A DNA stretch of 64,000 bases, taken from Natrinema sp. CBA1119 (GTDB lineage Archaea; Halobacteriota; Halobacteria; Halobacteriales; Natrialbaceae). The notes under the pieces are model-generated. The model searched no databases, was not told the origin of the DNA, and saw nothing but the letters and a program-made list of their open reading frames with translations. Positions 35,296-44,858 of the stretch are shown piece after piece. Within the stretch, counting starts at the first letter, position 1. Each line of letters starts with the position of its first letter. The DNA lies in contig NZ_PDBS01000001.1 of the NCBI RefSeq assembly GCF_002572525.1, forward strand, positions 2,542,001 to 2,606,000, written 5' to 3'. The translations under genes and the position numbers were made by a program.

Positions 35296-35429
35296 TCCAC
35301 ACGTGGATGGGTACTAAGGAATTCTAGGACTCAATACAGGCCACGTCATCACCCCGCAAATCGTGACACGGAAGACGGTCTCGAACGGAACAACGACGTT
35401 TTACGGTCGCCCACCTCCCACCGGAAGAC

Positions 35430-35744
35430 ATGACCGTCGACGAGCGACCGACCCCGCCGCCGGAGTTGGACCGCGTGGACCGTGAGGCGCTCGCGGAACT
35501 CGCGAAACGAGACGCAGCGACGCTTCGCGAAGTGAGCGCCTATCTCAAGGAGGTGGCGGCGTGGCGGGAGCGCCGTGAGGGGCCAGCCGACGAATCCGCA
35601 TCGGACGAGGGTGATTCCGAATCCTACCCCGATGGCGTCCCGGAACGGGCGACCGTCTCGGTGACGGAAATCGCCGGGACCGAGTACGACTACTATCAGT
35701 GGCGCGAGGGCGACGAGATCCGATCGGAAACCGTCCGGCGGTAG
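35430..35744 (+). CDS. Conserved haloarchaeal hypothetical protein
   Basis: The 104-aa soluble acidic protein has a helical N-half (VDREALAELAKRDAATLREVSAYLKEVAAW), an acidic Ser-rich linker, and a C-terminal beta segment with TVSVTEIAGTEYDYYQWREGDEI. The helical part looks like a coiled coil. It has no known domain. A weak GGAAG precedes the ATG. Confidence 0.65.
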   Translation: MTVDERPTPPPELDRVDREALAELAKRDAATLREVSAYLKEVAAWRERREGPADESASDEGDSESYPDGVPERATVSVTEIAGTEYDYYQWREGDEIRSETVRR

Positions 35745-35878
35745 ACGGCAGCGGGAACTACAACGTCCAACCGATCGTGATCGGACCAAACTGACAGCCG
35801 ACGGAGTCCGATCCTTTTTCGAACCGTAGGAGTATCGATAACTAACGATCCCGTGCTCAGGTGAACGTTCGCGAACGG

Positions 35879-36700
35879 TCAGTTGCGGTCGTCAACCGGC
35901 GTGGACGTGAGTACCCGTGTAAGTGCGTCCGCGACCTGCCTCGGTCGTCTGATCGTTGCGGTGGCACATCGAATCGGAAACGGCCACGGGAATCCGCGTC
36001 GGATCGCGAGCCGATCGTCCGTGAGGTCGACCGACCGTAACTGCTTGCGAGGAACGAACTGGTAATTGATCGTGCCCGGTCGGTGGATGCACAGTCCGCT
36101 TTCGAAGAGCACGTACTCACGACGTCGACCGGAAAAGAACGCCTGGACCAGCAATACACCGCCAATGCCGGGAAATGGGTTGACGATCGGATCGACGACG
36201 AACCCGAGGACCAGACACCCGAAACCGACACCGACACTGGCCGCTCGAACGAGTCGACGATATCGGGCGTCCGGCTCCGCGATCCAGTCGACCACCACCG
36301 AGTCCTGTTCATAGCGGATTGCGACGTGACGATTTATCGAAACGAGATAGAACACGAAGCCTGCAACGGTGATCACGAGCAGTTCGGAGAGCCACGTCGT
36401 CAGCCAGCTTTCGTACTTCGGGATATCGATTACGGGGGACAACGCCCCGCTGAAAACGAGGACGAACGGGACTCCGGCCAGCAGATGCGGCAGGCACGTC
36501 CGGACGAGTCTCGTCGCGAGGTCGGCGCGGGTATAACTGCCGGCAGCCGCGAGGAGGCCGACACACGCACCGATAGTCAGCGGCCACGGCGTCACGTATC
36601 CAACGCCCAGCGCAAGGCCCGTCACGCCGAGGCCGAACAGACCGACGTACCAGCCGGTAGCGACCGAGAAGAACGTGGCCGACGGACGGCGAAACGGCAT
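35879..36700 (-). CDS. Membrane protein with C-terminal PH-like domain
   Basis: The 273-aa protein has about six hydrophobic segments in its first 190 residues and ends with a beta-rich cytoplasmic region (VLFESGLCIHRPGTINYQFV..RSVDLTDDRLAI) resembling the bacterial PH domain of DUF304-type membrane proteins. ATG 36700 is chosen over an upstream extension without support. No neighbour suggests a role. Confidence 0.65.
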   Translation of the reverse strand: MPFRRPSATFFSVATGWYVGLFGLGVTGLALGVGYVTPWPLTIGACVGLLAAAGSYTRADLATRLVRTCLPHLLAGVPFVLVFSGALSPVIDIPKYESWLTTWLSELLVITVAGFVFYLVSINRHVAIRYEQDSVVVDWIAEPDARYRRLVRAASVGVGFGCLVLGFVVDPIVNPFPGIGGVLLVQAFFSGRRREYVLFESGLCIHRPGTINYQFVPRKQLRSVDLTDDRLAIRRGFPWPFPIRCATATIRRPRQVADALTRVLTSTPVDDRN

Positions 36701-36891
36701 GCCCGCGACTATTATTTCGGGGGTGAAACGTCTTCCGAATAACACGTTTACGTTCGATCCCCTCGAGATAGTAGCACTCCAGACAGTTGCTCTCCGGCGA
36801 TAGTCGCGTTGCAATCCGCGAAACGATCGAATCTCTCCCGTGAGGAAACGTCTCGGACTGCTTTCCTGCCCGCTGAACCCTCTCCGTTTCG

Positions 36892-37731
36892 TTATATCGA
36901 CTCGTAGGGTCCGAGTCGCGTGCCGTCCAGCAGGTACGCCTCCCCCGAAGCCAGCCCCGCCGGAAGAAACGGCGAGAGAAACGACTGTCCGCTCACGTTA
37001 ATCCACGTCCCGCCGACGAGGTCGTTGAACGCCGGTACGACAACCGCGCGCGGAGGGGTTTCGTCCGCAGCCTCGAGCCACGATACTTCCTCGTACTCGG
37101 GCCGGTCGCGAAACGGGCCGGGATCGAGCCGACCGCGGAGCCACGCGCGCTCGACGCGACTCCCGCCGACCTCGTCCTCGAGTCGCACGCAGGGGTGTTC
37201 GTGACCCAGACAGACCACCTCGCTCTCGAGGACCGCTCGGGAGGGCCACGTGTGCCCGTGACAGACGCCGATATCGCCGAGCGCGATTCCCTCGCCGGGG
37301 ACCACGGTAACCGTCGCCCCGATATCGTTGCCGTCCGCGAGCCAGGTTTCGATTCTCCCGTCGTGGTTGCCCTTGACGACAGTGACCTCGAGATCGTCCG
37401 AAAAAGACTCGAACAGCACCTCGAGTTCGCCGCGTTCGGCCCCGCCCGGATCGCCGATCGAGTGCATGAGGTCGCCGAGGACGACCAGCCGATCGGGATC
37501 GGTTCGCTCGAGCAGCGCCAGCAGTCGCTCGCGGCGGTCGGGCGCGCGGCTCGGAACGTCGACGCCGCGCTCGGAGCGCAAGCCGGCCTCGTAGCCGGCG
37601 TGATAGTCGGCGACGAGCAACGCGCTCTCGCCCTCGATCGCCGCGGTCGCGGCCGGTTCGCCGGGAACCGGTTCGACGCGAGCGGGCGGCGACGGGGTCT
37701 CGGCCGGAGGCCGGTCAGAATCGTCTCGCAT
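36892..37731 (-). CDS. rpe: Calcineurin-like phosphoesterase of the RPA operon (Rpe)
   Basis: The 279-aa metallophosphoesterase has DYHAG (42-46), GDLMH (86-90), GNHD (121-124), HGHTW (158-162) and GHEHP (176-180), the complete metal-binding set of the SbcD/Mre11-related archaeal family. It lies 9 bp after the rpa-associated gene. The order rpa-rpap-rpe is the one described for one of the RPA operons of Haloferax volcanii, so the enzyme may process DNA at RPA-bound sites. Its actual substrate is unknown. Confidence 0.88.
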   Translation of the reverse strand: MRDDSDRPPAETPSPPARVEPVPGEPAATAAIEGESALLVADYHAGYEAGLRSERGVDVPSRAPDRRERLLALLERTDPDRLVVLGDLMHSIGDPGGAERGELEVLFESFSDDLEVTVVKGNHDGRIETWLADGNDIGATVTVVPGEGIALGDIGVCHGHTWPSRAVLESEVVCLGHEHPCVRLEDEVGGSRVERAWLRGRLDPGPFRDRPEYEEVSWLEAADETPPRAVVVPAFNDLVGGTWINVSGQSFLSPFLPAGLASGEAYLLDGTRLGPYESI

Positions 37732-37740
37732 CGCGGCCGC

Positions 37741-39579
37741 TCAGATAGCTTTCAGCGTCTCGTCGTCGGGCTCGTAACACTGGCCGCCCATCAGCGCGTC
37801 TTGGATGGCGTCCTCCACGTCGTCGGCGGACGCCCCTGTGTCGGCGGCGACCGTCTCGATCAGCTCCGTCCGATCGGCACCGTCGCCGTCGTCGAGGTCG
37901 TTCATCGTCTCGACGACGGCGGCCTCGAGATCGACGTCTTCGGCCGGTTCGTCGTTCGCGACCGACTCGTCATCCGGTTCGGTGCCATCGGGTTCGGATT
38001 CCACGTCGGCTGCAGGTTCTGACTCGGCGGCTTCGTCCGATTCCGCGTCTTCGAGTCCGGATTCGGGCGGTGTTCCGATATCGTCGTCGGACTCGTCGGA
38101 TTCCCCACCGGTGATCGCGTCGCCGTCGTCGGATTCGGCGTCGTCCGGTTCCGATTCCCCCTCGAGCTCGTCGGCCGCGGCGTCTTCGGGTTCGGGAACG
38201 TCGATTCCCGCTTCCCCGGGCTCGTCGACCTCGGAGCCGGCGGTGAACTCCGTGCCGAACTCCTCCTCGAGCTCTTCGCGTTCCGACTCGTCCATCTCGT
38301 ACATGCCGTCGTCGACGTCGCCGGCGTCGAAGTCGCCGAGTTCGTCGTCGGCTTGGTCATCGTTGTCGTCGGGTTCCGACGCCGCGACGACGGTAGTCTC
38401 GTCGTCGACCTCGCTCATCGCCTCGTCACTGCGTGCCGTCTCGTCACCGTCGTCCTCGGCCTCGAGGGTATCGGCTGCCGTCTCGCCCGTATCGACCTCG
38501 ACGTCAGATTCGTCAGTGTCGTCCGACTCGACGGCCGGTTCGTCGGCATCGCTCAATTCGTCGGAACCGTCGGATTCGTCGGTATCGTCCACATCGGCAT
38601 CGGGCTCTACCGCGGCGTCCGCAGTCTCGAGATCCGCATCGATGTCGGTACTCTCGTGTCCCTCACTCGTCGCCGTTCCGGCCGCGGAGCCGGAATGCGT
38701 GTCTTCGGGGTCGGCCGCGGCCGTACCGCTCCCGTCGGTCGTCGCCGCGACCGGCTCCGCCGTTTCGGGTTCGGATTCGAAACGTGCCTCGAGCGCGTCG
38801 GTATCGACGCCGTCGAGGTCGGCGAGCGAGGCAAACGTCGCGTCGTACTCGGGGCTCGTCGCGTCGGGTGCGAGAGCGAGTCCGCTCACCTGATCGCGCT
38901 CGCCCGCGACGACTTCGACCGCCTCGAGGGCGCACGCTCGCAGCGCCGCGAGGTACGACGGCGTCGTCCCGTAGTGCTCCCGTGCGAGCGGAATCCCCGC
39001 CGCGAGGCCGGATTCGACGCCGGCCTCGAGCAGCGCGTCGGTCAGTTCCTCGCTATCCGCGGAGCGTGGCTCCGCACTTCCCTTGAACTCGGCGGCTCCG
39101 GCGTAGGTTCCGATGCGATCGAGGGTCTGCTCGGCCGCGCTGACGACCCAGCGGTCCCGGGTGTCGGCGTCGACCGTCGCGATGGTCTCCGGTCGGATCG
39201 AGGTGTAGACCTGATCCGAATCGTCGGGCTGGAAGGTCCGGGCCTTTCCCGTCACCGCGACGAACGCGGGCGGTTCGGCCTGCTCGAGGAAGGCCAGTTC
39301 GTCGGGCTGGTACTGGCCGGCGTAGACGACGAACGCGCCGGTCGGATCGACGACGCGGGCCCGAACCATCTCGTCGTTGACCGATGTGACTTCGGTCAGC
39401 GTTCCGACGGCGAAGACGCGGTTGAGTCGCGCGCCGGTCGGCGTGATCACGTAGTTCGGCGCGCGTTCCTCGTCGCTCTCCGCGTAGGAGAACGAGGCGT
39501 CGTCGTACTCGGCAGCGAAGAGCCGGTAGGCGAGTTCCCGCCCCGGAATCTCGTCGTCGCCGTCGCCGTTCGCGCTCAT
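37741..39579 (-). CDS. rpap: RPA-associated protein (Rpap, COG3390-type)
   Basis: The 612-aa protein has an N-terminal OB-fold (about 15-150, ELAYRLFAAEYDDASFSY and TPTGARLNRVFAVGTLTEV) and a very acidic low-complexity region (about 280-530) made almost entirely of Asp, Glu, Ser, Ala and Thr. A C-terminal helical wing (about 545-612, TELIETVAADTGASADDVEDAI) follows. Rpap proteins form complexes with their partner RPA in Haloferax. It overlaps rpa as ATGA. The acidic middle is unusually long and could mimic nucleic acid or tether other proteins. Confidence 0.88.
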   Translation of the reverse strand: MSANGDGDDEIPGRELAYRLFAAEYDDASFSYAESDEERAPNYVITPTGARLNRVFAVGTLTEVTSVNDEMVRARVVDPTGAFVVYAGQYQPDELAFLEQAEPPAFVAVTGKARTFQPDDSDQVYTSIRPETIATVDADTRDRWVVSAAEQTLDRIGTYAGAAEFKGSAEPRSADSEELTDALLEAGVESGLAAGIPLAREHYGTTPSYLAALRACALEAVEVVAGERDQVSGLALAPDATSPEYDATFASLADLDGVDTDALEARFESEPETAEPVAATTDGSGTAAADPEDTHSGSAAGTATSEGHESTDIDADLETADAAVEPDADVDDTDESDGSDELSDADEPAVESDDTDESDVEVDTGETAADTLEAEDDGDETARSDEAMSEVDDETTVVAASEPDDNDDQADDELGDFDAGDVDDGMYEMDESEREELEEEFGTEFTAGSEVDEPGEAGIDVPEPEDAAADELEGESEPDDAESDDGDAITGGESDESDDDIGTPPESGLEDAESDEAAESEPAADVESEPDGTEPDDESVANDEPAEDVDLEAAVVETMNDLDDGDGADRTELIETVAADTGASADDVEDAIQDALMGGQCYEPDDETLKAI

Positions 39580-40850
39580 GCGTCCACCTCCTCGAGGAAG
39601 GCACTCGCACGGGTCGCCGGATCGTCGTCGCTCTCCTCGAAGGTCTCGGCGTCGAGATTCGCGCCGTACTCGTCGACCGAGAGGTGCCCTCGGACGCGGT
39701 ACTCGCGACCGACGATGCGTTCGCGGATCCGATCCGCCACGACCTCCTGGTCCATCGCCTCGCGGGCCTGCTCGAGGGCGTCTTCGAGGGTCCCGTCGTA
39801 GACTCGCTCGGTAAGGTCGTCGTCGAGGACGACGGTGACGGTCCCGGTGCCGTCGTCGAGGATCGCCTTGACGCGCAGGTCGTCGATCCCGTCAACGTCG
39901 CCGTGGGTTCGGCACTGTCCCTTCTGGATGACCCGATAACACTCCGGACAGCGCTGAATGAGCCCGGAGCCGTCGCGGACCGCGAGCAGGTTCCCCACGA
40001 CTTCGACGTCGTAGATGCCGCCGGTGGCGACGGCGTCGCCGACGTCCATCGTCGACGTGTCGGTTCCGACGTCGATCTCGCGGTCGAGTTCGGTGACTCG
40101 AGAGAATTCCGAGACGTTGACCTCGGGCACCCCGCGGAACTCCTGTACGTAGGCGTTCTCGATGCGGACCGTTCCGCCGTCTTCGATTTCGGGGGCCGGA
40201 TCCCAGTTCGTGAAGGGGAGCCGCCCGCTCTCGTCGCCGAAGACGCCGCTCAGGATGTCCGTCTCGCCGTCGCGGCCATCGATCGTCTTTCGCTCGCACT
40301 CGAGGACGCTGACCTCGATGGTGACCGCGCGGTCGCCGGTCCGCAGCTCGGCCAGTTGCGCGTCGCCGCCGCTCTCGTAGGGCACCTCGAGGGACTCCTC
40401 CTGGAAGGACAGCGAGGTGCTCTCGCCGAGGTTGAGTTCGGGTTCGCCGTCCCACTCGCGGACGCCCGCGTTGCCCGCGGTGATCGTGTCGCCCGCCGAG
40501 AGGCCGAAGTCCTCCCACGCGGTGTAGTCGATGACGCCGGTGTCGTCGGCCAGTCGGCCTTCGACGATGACGTGATCGGAGCCCTGATAGCGGATCGATC
40601 GCTCGCCCGCGGTCAGGACGACGCCCGTGACGGTGACGTTGCCGTCGTCGGTCGTGATTTCGGCGATATCCTTCGCCGACGGCGCGCCGCCACCGCCGCT
40701 GGAGCCGCCGCCGTACTTCCGCCGGAGGCTCTGTTTCGCCTCGTCGATCGGGACGCTGTACTCCACCAAGTTCTGCAGGTCGTCTGTGACCTCCTCTTTG
40801 TCAACACCGAGGTCGGAGGCGAGATCCTCGGCATGATCGTCGAGTTCCAT
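39576..40850 (-). CDS. rpa: Replication protein A (single-stranded DNA-binding, multi-OB)
   Basis: RPA coats single-stranded DNA in replication and repair. The 424-aa protein has an N-terminal helical segment (1-50), a Gly-rich linker (47-56), at least three OB folds (about 60-145, 165-255, 265-390) and an embedded zinc site C301, C304, C313, H316 (CPECYRVIQKGQCRTH). ATG 40850 is chosen; an upstream extension is Arg-rich and not conserved-looking. It is the first gene of rpa-rpap-rpe. Confidence 0.93.
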   Translation of the reverse strand: MELDDHAEDLASDLGVDKEEVTDDLQNLVEYSVPIDEAKQSLRRKYGGGSSGGGGAPSAKDIAEITTDDGNVTVTGVVLTAGERSIRYQGSDHVIVEGRLADDTGVIDYTAWEDFGLSAGDTITAGNAGVREWDGEPELNLGESTSLSFQEESLEVPYESGGDAQLAELRTGDRAVTIEVSVLECERKTIDGRDGETDILSGVFGDESGRLPFTNWDPAPEIEDGGTVRIENAYVQEFRGVPEVNVSEFSRVTELDREIDVGTDTSTMDVGDAVATGGIYDVEVVGNLLAVRDGSGLIQRCPECYRVIQKGQCRTHGDVDGIDDLRVKAILDDGTGTVTVVLDDDLTERVYDGTLEDALEQAREAMDQEVVADRIRERIVGREYRVRGHLSVDEYGANLDAETFEESDDDPATRASAFLEEVDA

Positions 40851-41068
40851 CACTTGCCTTTGGAGTTGGGGTGTAAAAAGCGTTCCCGGAGGAGGGTGGA
40901 AGTGAACGGATCGACCGACGTCGACGTCGACGAAGTCGTCGGTGTCTCGGCACCGATCAGGACCCGTAGCGCCACGGCGGACCACCCGCAGCGTCGCGGC
41001 GGACCCGTCATAGTAGCTGTCGATTTGCAGGCCGAAGCATAGAACGGTCCCGTTGGAGAACGAGACGA

Positions 41069-41407
41069 ATGGCTACCGTCGAGACCGTCCTTTCGTCAAT
41101 TTTTAGCACCGTTCCCGAACTTCATTCGGGCCAGCTCGGGCTTCTCTCCGGTATTCTCATCGGAATCATCTACTGGCACGGCTACCGCCGGTCGTCGCTC
41201 GCGCTTTGCACCGCGTTCTATCTGCTGGCGCTCGGTATCGTGCCCGCTTCCACGAGGGGTCTCACAGTGATACAGTCCAAGCCGTGGTACTTCTGCTCGT
41301 TCCTGGTTCTCACCTCGTTCGTCGCCGTCGGCGGACACGCCGTACGGTCGCGGTTCTCCCCCTCGAGCCGCACTCGATCGCTGACGGTCGGACGGAAGGA
41401 CGCTTGA
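41069..41407 (+). CDS. Small membrane protein of unknown function
   Basis: The 112-aa protein has three hydrophobic stretches (about 22-38, 43-60 and 72-89) and a basic Ser/Arg-rich tail. GGAG lies 11 nt before the ATG. No family is recognised. It converges on the arylsulfotransferase-like gene. Confidence 0.6.
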   Translation: MATVETVLSSIFSTVPELHSGQLGLLSGILIGIIYWHGYRRSSLALCTAFYLLALGIVPASTRGLTVIQSKPWYFCSFLVLTSFVAVGGHAVRSRFSPSSRTRSLTVGRKDA

Positions 41408-41479
41408 CCGGTCCGCTCTCCCTCGCCGACGGGACGGAGGCGGGTATCACCCGCGGAGCAACGGAGGCCACCGACCGCG

Positions 41480-42877
41480 CTACTCCCGTTCGCGGGAGAC
41501 GGGGAGGCGGAACCTGATACCGGCATCGCGGAGCTTCCATCTGATCTCGAGCCCCGCCCAGGTCAGCCCCGACAGGAGTCCGACGGCGATCGCGGCGGCT
41601 GCAGTTTCGCCGACCCAGACCGGCGCGACGAAGATGAGCGCGTTATAGACTCGATGGGGGAGGATCGACTCGACGACGCCGCCGAGGAACGCGAACGCGT
41701 CGATCCCGGAGCCGTCGGTTCCGCCGTCGTCTTCGGTTACCGTCCGAGACTCGAGGCCGAGTTCCCGGGCGCTCTGCCCGCTTTCGCTCTCGGCACCGGT
41801 CTCGAGGCGCTCGGCGTCGTAGGGGAGGGTCGACTCGACCGTCCAGACGATGTCGCCGGACTCGTCGACCTCGATGACGCGGTTGCCGTGGGTGTCGGTG
41901 ATCAAGGTGTTCCCGTTCGGAAGCCGGTCCGCGTCGCGGGGCCACTGGATCCGATCGTCTTCCCACAGCCAGCTTCGGTTCCACTCGCCGTCCTCGCGCT
42001 GGAACTCCTTGATCCGGCCGTTCTCGGAGTCGGCGACGAGGACGGCCGGTCCGCCTCGACTCTCGGGGATGAAGTCGGGGTTGTGCTGTTCGTTCAGAAC
42101 GTCGGCATCGTTCTCGCCGCCGAGGGTCCAGTTCTCGAGCAGGCCCTCCTCTCGGTCGAGGAAGACGACCCGATTCTGGTTTCGAACACTGACCATGATC
42201 CGGCCTTCCATCCGGCCGTCCTCGATATACTCGACGTCGTTGATGTGCGTCCAGTCGTTCGGGAACGAGTGGCCGCTCTCCAGCGGGAACTCGCTCTGGG
42301 CGTCCCAGAGCCACTCGACGATCTCGGTCTCCGTGTCGACGATGAAGACCTGATCCGCGACGATGTCGGCGACGAGAACGTGGCGCTCGTCGATGCGGTC
42401 CATGTCGTGCCACTCGGCGGCGGTCTCCTTGTGATCGTAGCGTTCGTAGACGACCTCGACCGCGCCGGTCTCGAGGTCGACGCGCTCGATGACGTTCCTG
42501 GCGCACGGCGGATCGCCGCAGTTGGCCCCTTCCGTGTGGATCGTGTCGGTCGCGGTGTACTCGACGGTCAGCGGATCGCCCTCGACCGGATCGACGTCAA
42601 AGTACTTCGTTCGCGAGTTGTTGTAGTAGCGGACCTCCCCGTTAGGTTGGTAGGCCGTAATCGTCCCCGCTCGACCCGATTCGGTCACGACGGTGTGATT
42701 CTCGGTCGGCGGTGCCTCCGGGACGGCTTCTTTCGACGCCGTCGAGAGGCCGCCCGACGCCGCGGCGGCGACGACGGCGGTCGAGAGCAGCACGACGACG
42801 CCAAGGCCGACCCGAATTCGGGTGCGCGTGAGCGCCGATCGGACTCGAGCGAGCGACGAACGCGGGCGGGTCGTCAC
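41480..42877 (-). CDS. Arylsulfotransferase (ASST)-like beta-propeller membrane protein
   Basis: The 465-aa protein has an N-terminal membrane helix (about 21-42), a long extracellular beta-propeller-like region (50-375) and a C-terminal helix (about 420-445). Repeats such as NGNTLITDTHGNRVIEVDESGDIVW and WTHINDVEYIEDGR match the haloarchaeal arylsulfotransferase family. The catalytic His of bacterial ASST is not assigned with confidence, so it may be only a structural relative. Translation starts at GTG 42877. Confidence 0.8.
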   Translation of the reverse strand: MTTRPRSSLARVRSALTRTRIRVGLGVVVLLSTAVVAAAASGGLSTASKEAVPEAPPTENHTVVTESGRAGTITAYQPNGEVRYYNNSRTKYFDVDPVEGDPLTVEYTATDTIHTEGANCGDPPCARNVIERVDLETGAVEVVYERYDHKETAAEWHDMDRIDERHVLVADIVADQVFIVDTETEIVEWLWDAQSEFPLESGHSFPNDWTHINDVEYIEDGRMEGRIMVSVRNQNRVVFLDREEGLLENWTLGGENDADVLNEQHNPDFIPESRGGPAVLVADSENGRIKEFQREDGEWNRSWLWEDDRIQWPRDADRLPNGNTLITDTHGNRVIEVDESGDIVWTVESTLPYDAERLETGAESESGQSARELGLESRTVTEDDGGTDGSGIDAFAFLGGVVESILPHRVYNALIFVAPVWVGETAAAAIAVGLLSGLTWAGLEIRWKLRDAGIRFRLPVSRERE

Positions 42878-43028
42878 GGTATTACCTCCGCGACCCGAAA
42901 CGGAGCCGCTCGGGGAGCCATCAGTCGTCGATTTCAGGGAGAGGTAGTAGTAGTTTTCCCGCTCGTTCGCAACGCGACCGCGGATCGGGCCGAGTGAGAC
43001 GCTGATCGGTGCGGTCCGATCGAACGTG

Positions 43029-44024
43029 TCAGGGCCGCGGTGCAGCTTTCTGTAGCGCCGTCTCGGCGATGTTGCCGCCGTAATCGGCGCTCCGTGACAG
43101 CGAGTCGACGATCAGCCCCAGTGACTGGGCCTGCACCGGGTCGAGATCCCGGAGCATATCGTCGATCTGGCGGGTGTGCTCGTCGATCTCGAGGACGGCC
43201 TCCCGGGCGTCGTGGCCGAGCCGGTTCGCCTCCCCGGTTTCGTCGGCGAACAGCGCGTCCATCGACTTCTCGAGGACGGTGGAGGCGTCCGTATGCAGTT
43301 CCTCGAGCGCCTCGGCGACCGGCTCGGGGATCTCCTCGAGCTTGAGTGCGATGTTGCTGATCTTGGCGGCGTGGTCGGCGACGCGCTCGAGCTGGCGGGC
43401 GCTCGAGTGGAAGTCGAAGCAGTCCTCGCGCGGGACGCCGAGTTCCTCGGCGGCGCGGGGCGACCGCAGGGTGGCGCGGAAGATCCGCGAGACGACGAGC
43501 CAGAGCCGGTCGACGTCGTCGTCGCGCTCGATCACGTCGCGAGCGATGTCGTCGTCGTTTTCGATCAGTGCAGTCACCGCGTCCTCGAGCATCGACTGGG
43601 CGATCAGGCGCATCCGCGTGACGGCGTTGACGATCGACAGCTCCGAGGAATCGAGGAGGTCCTGAATGACCACGCTGTCGGTGGTCTCCTCGAGGACTTC
43701 GACGCCGACCAGCCCCTGGGTCGCACTTCGGATCGCGCGACGCTGCTCGGTCGTGATGCGCCCTGCCTCGAGTCTGATGATGTCGAAGCCGCTGACGTAC
43801 ATCGTCATCACGGCGCGGGTCAGTCGTTCGCCCTCGATGCTCGAGATGTCGAGGGTCCCCTCCTGGCGCTCCGTTTCGCTCTGGGGCGTCAGCAATAGCG
43901 CGCTGTCTTCGGGATAGAACTCGACGGTTGTGCCGGCGCTGACGTCGTTATCGTTCGCCCACGTTTTCGGCAGCGAGACCGTGTACGTCGATCCGCCCGT
44001 CACCTGGACCTTTCGCGTCTCCAT
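43029..44024 (-). CDS. PhoU-domain regulator with N-terminal AbrB-type DNA-binding domain
   Basis: The 331-aa protein starts with an AbrB/SpoVT swapped-hairpin domain (1-48, TYTVSLPKTWANDNDVSAGTTVEFY) and continues with PhoU-like helical bundles (about 110-325, with VERDDD-type Glu/Asp metal motifs, RDVIERDDDVDRLW and ERVADHAAKISN). Such fusions are typical haloarchaeal phosphate-linked or transporter-linked regulators. Leaderless promoter at 44049-44055. No phosphate transporter gene is next to it. Confidence 0.85.
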   Translation of the reverse strand: METRKVQVTGGSTYTVSLPKTWANDNDVSAGTTVEFYPEDSALLLTPQSETERQEGTLDISSIEGERLTRAVMTMYVSGFDIIRLEAGRITTEQRRAIRSATQGLVGVEVLEETTDSVVIQDLLDSSELSIVNAVTRMRLIAQSMLEDAVTALIENDDDIARDVIERDDDVDRLWLVVSRIFRATLRSPRAAEELGVPREDCFDFHSSARQLERVADHAAKISNIALKLEEIPEPVAEALEELHTDASTVLEKSMDALFADETGEANRLGHDAREAVLEIDEHTRQIDDMLRDLDPVQAQSLGLIVDSLSRSADYGGNIAETALQKAAPRP

Positions 44025-44331
44025 GTGGCCGGATGTAGTCCGCTAGAATATAAATATGGGCGCATCTATAGAGGCTCGCTGGAAGACTAATAACACCCGA
44101 TACAGCTGGTATTCTCGCAATTATACTCGAAATTCGTCCGCGTAGAACGTCGTGAAACTTGTGAGAAGCGACATCTATATAGATCTACTCGAGCCGCTTT
44201 CTGCGCGTCGCAGTCCGAATGATCGATCATCTCGTTCGAGGACCCGCCTGTTCGAGAATCGCCTCGTTCGAGGATCGCAACTTCCCTACGAAAGCCTCGC
44301 CCTCTTCCGCGTTCCAGTGCAATCTTCGTTC
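44025..44331. other. Divergent control region with two 12-bp palindromes and a triple repeat
   Basis: Perfect palindromes ATCTATATAGAT (44173-44184) and ATGATCGATCAT (44219-44230) are followed by three degenerate copies of a CTCGTTCGAGGATCGC-like unit between 44230 and 44278. The region separates the PhoU/AbrB gene from the membrane protein gene at 44332 and holds no ORF I support. Confidence 0.6.
44049..44055 (-). promoter_or_regulatory. TATA element of the PhoU/AbrB gene
   Basis: ATTTATA on the minus strand is 25-31 nt before the ATG at 44024, so the mRNA should be leaderless. Confidence 0.6.
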
Positions 44332-44694
44332 ATGATTGGCGCCTACACGATCGGCAAGAAAGCGGTTCAGTTCGGCTACAAACGCTACGGAATCCCAGGA
44401 GCCATCGCGACCGGCGGCGCGGCGCTCGCGGGTTACCTGATCGTTCGCCGAGCGCTGAAATCGTCGACGAACGGCGGGAACGTCGACTCGGCGATCGACG
44501 CCGGGGAGATCCAGTCCGCGGTCGAGGAGAAGGGGCTGAGCGCGGTGACCGATACGGGGACCCTCGAGCGGGCGATCAACGAGGAGGAAGTCGGCTCCGC
44601 CGTTGACATGGACGACGTGCAGTCGTCGGCCGAAGAAGAGACCGACGAGTTCGCCGACAACACGGGAGACGGCGACTCGAGCGCCGAGAGCTGA
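44332..44694 (+). CDS. Small membrane-anchored acidic protein
   Basis: The 120-aa protein begins with a basic/aromatic stretch (KKAVQFGYKRYG), has one Gly/Ala-rich membrane helix (about 21-40, PGAIATGGAALAGYLIVRRAL) and a long acidic tail. ATG 44332 is used because the membrane helix follows directly; an upstream reading crosses the repeat-rich control region. The next gene has a similar start and may share its function. No known family. Confidence 0.65.
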   Translation: MIGAYTIGKKAVQFGYKRYGIPGAIATGGAALAGYLIVRRALKSSTNGGNVDSAIDAGEIQSAVEEKGLSAVTDTGTLERAINEEEVGSAVDMDDVQSSAEEETDEFADNTGDGDSSAES

Positions 44695-44858
44695 ACCGGG
44701 AACTGGCTCGCCCGTCTCGAGACGGGTATCAGCTATCAGCCACCAGCCACCAGCAGCCAGCGACCAAATAGCCACACCGACCAGACGCGTTCCGTGCCGC
44801 ACCGCGTTCTCACTACTCGAGAGGGCGCCTGTGACGGATCGAAACAGCCAACTCGAAC

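Noticed and set aside
44736-44765. Short CCACCAG-type repeat after the small membrane protein gene
   Set aside because: Only a few imperfect 6-7 bp units; not distinguishable from chance in this composition.
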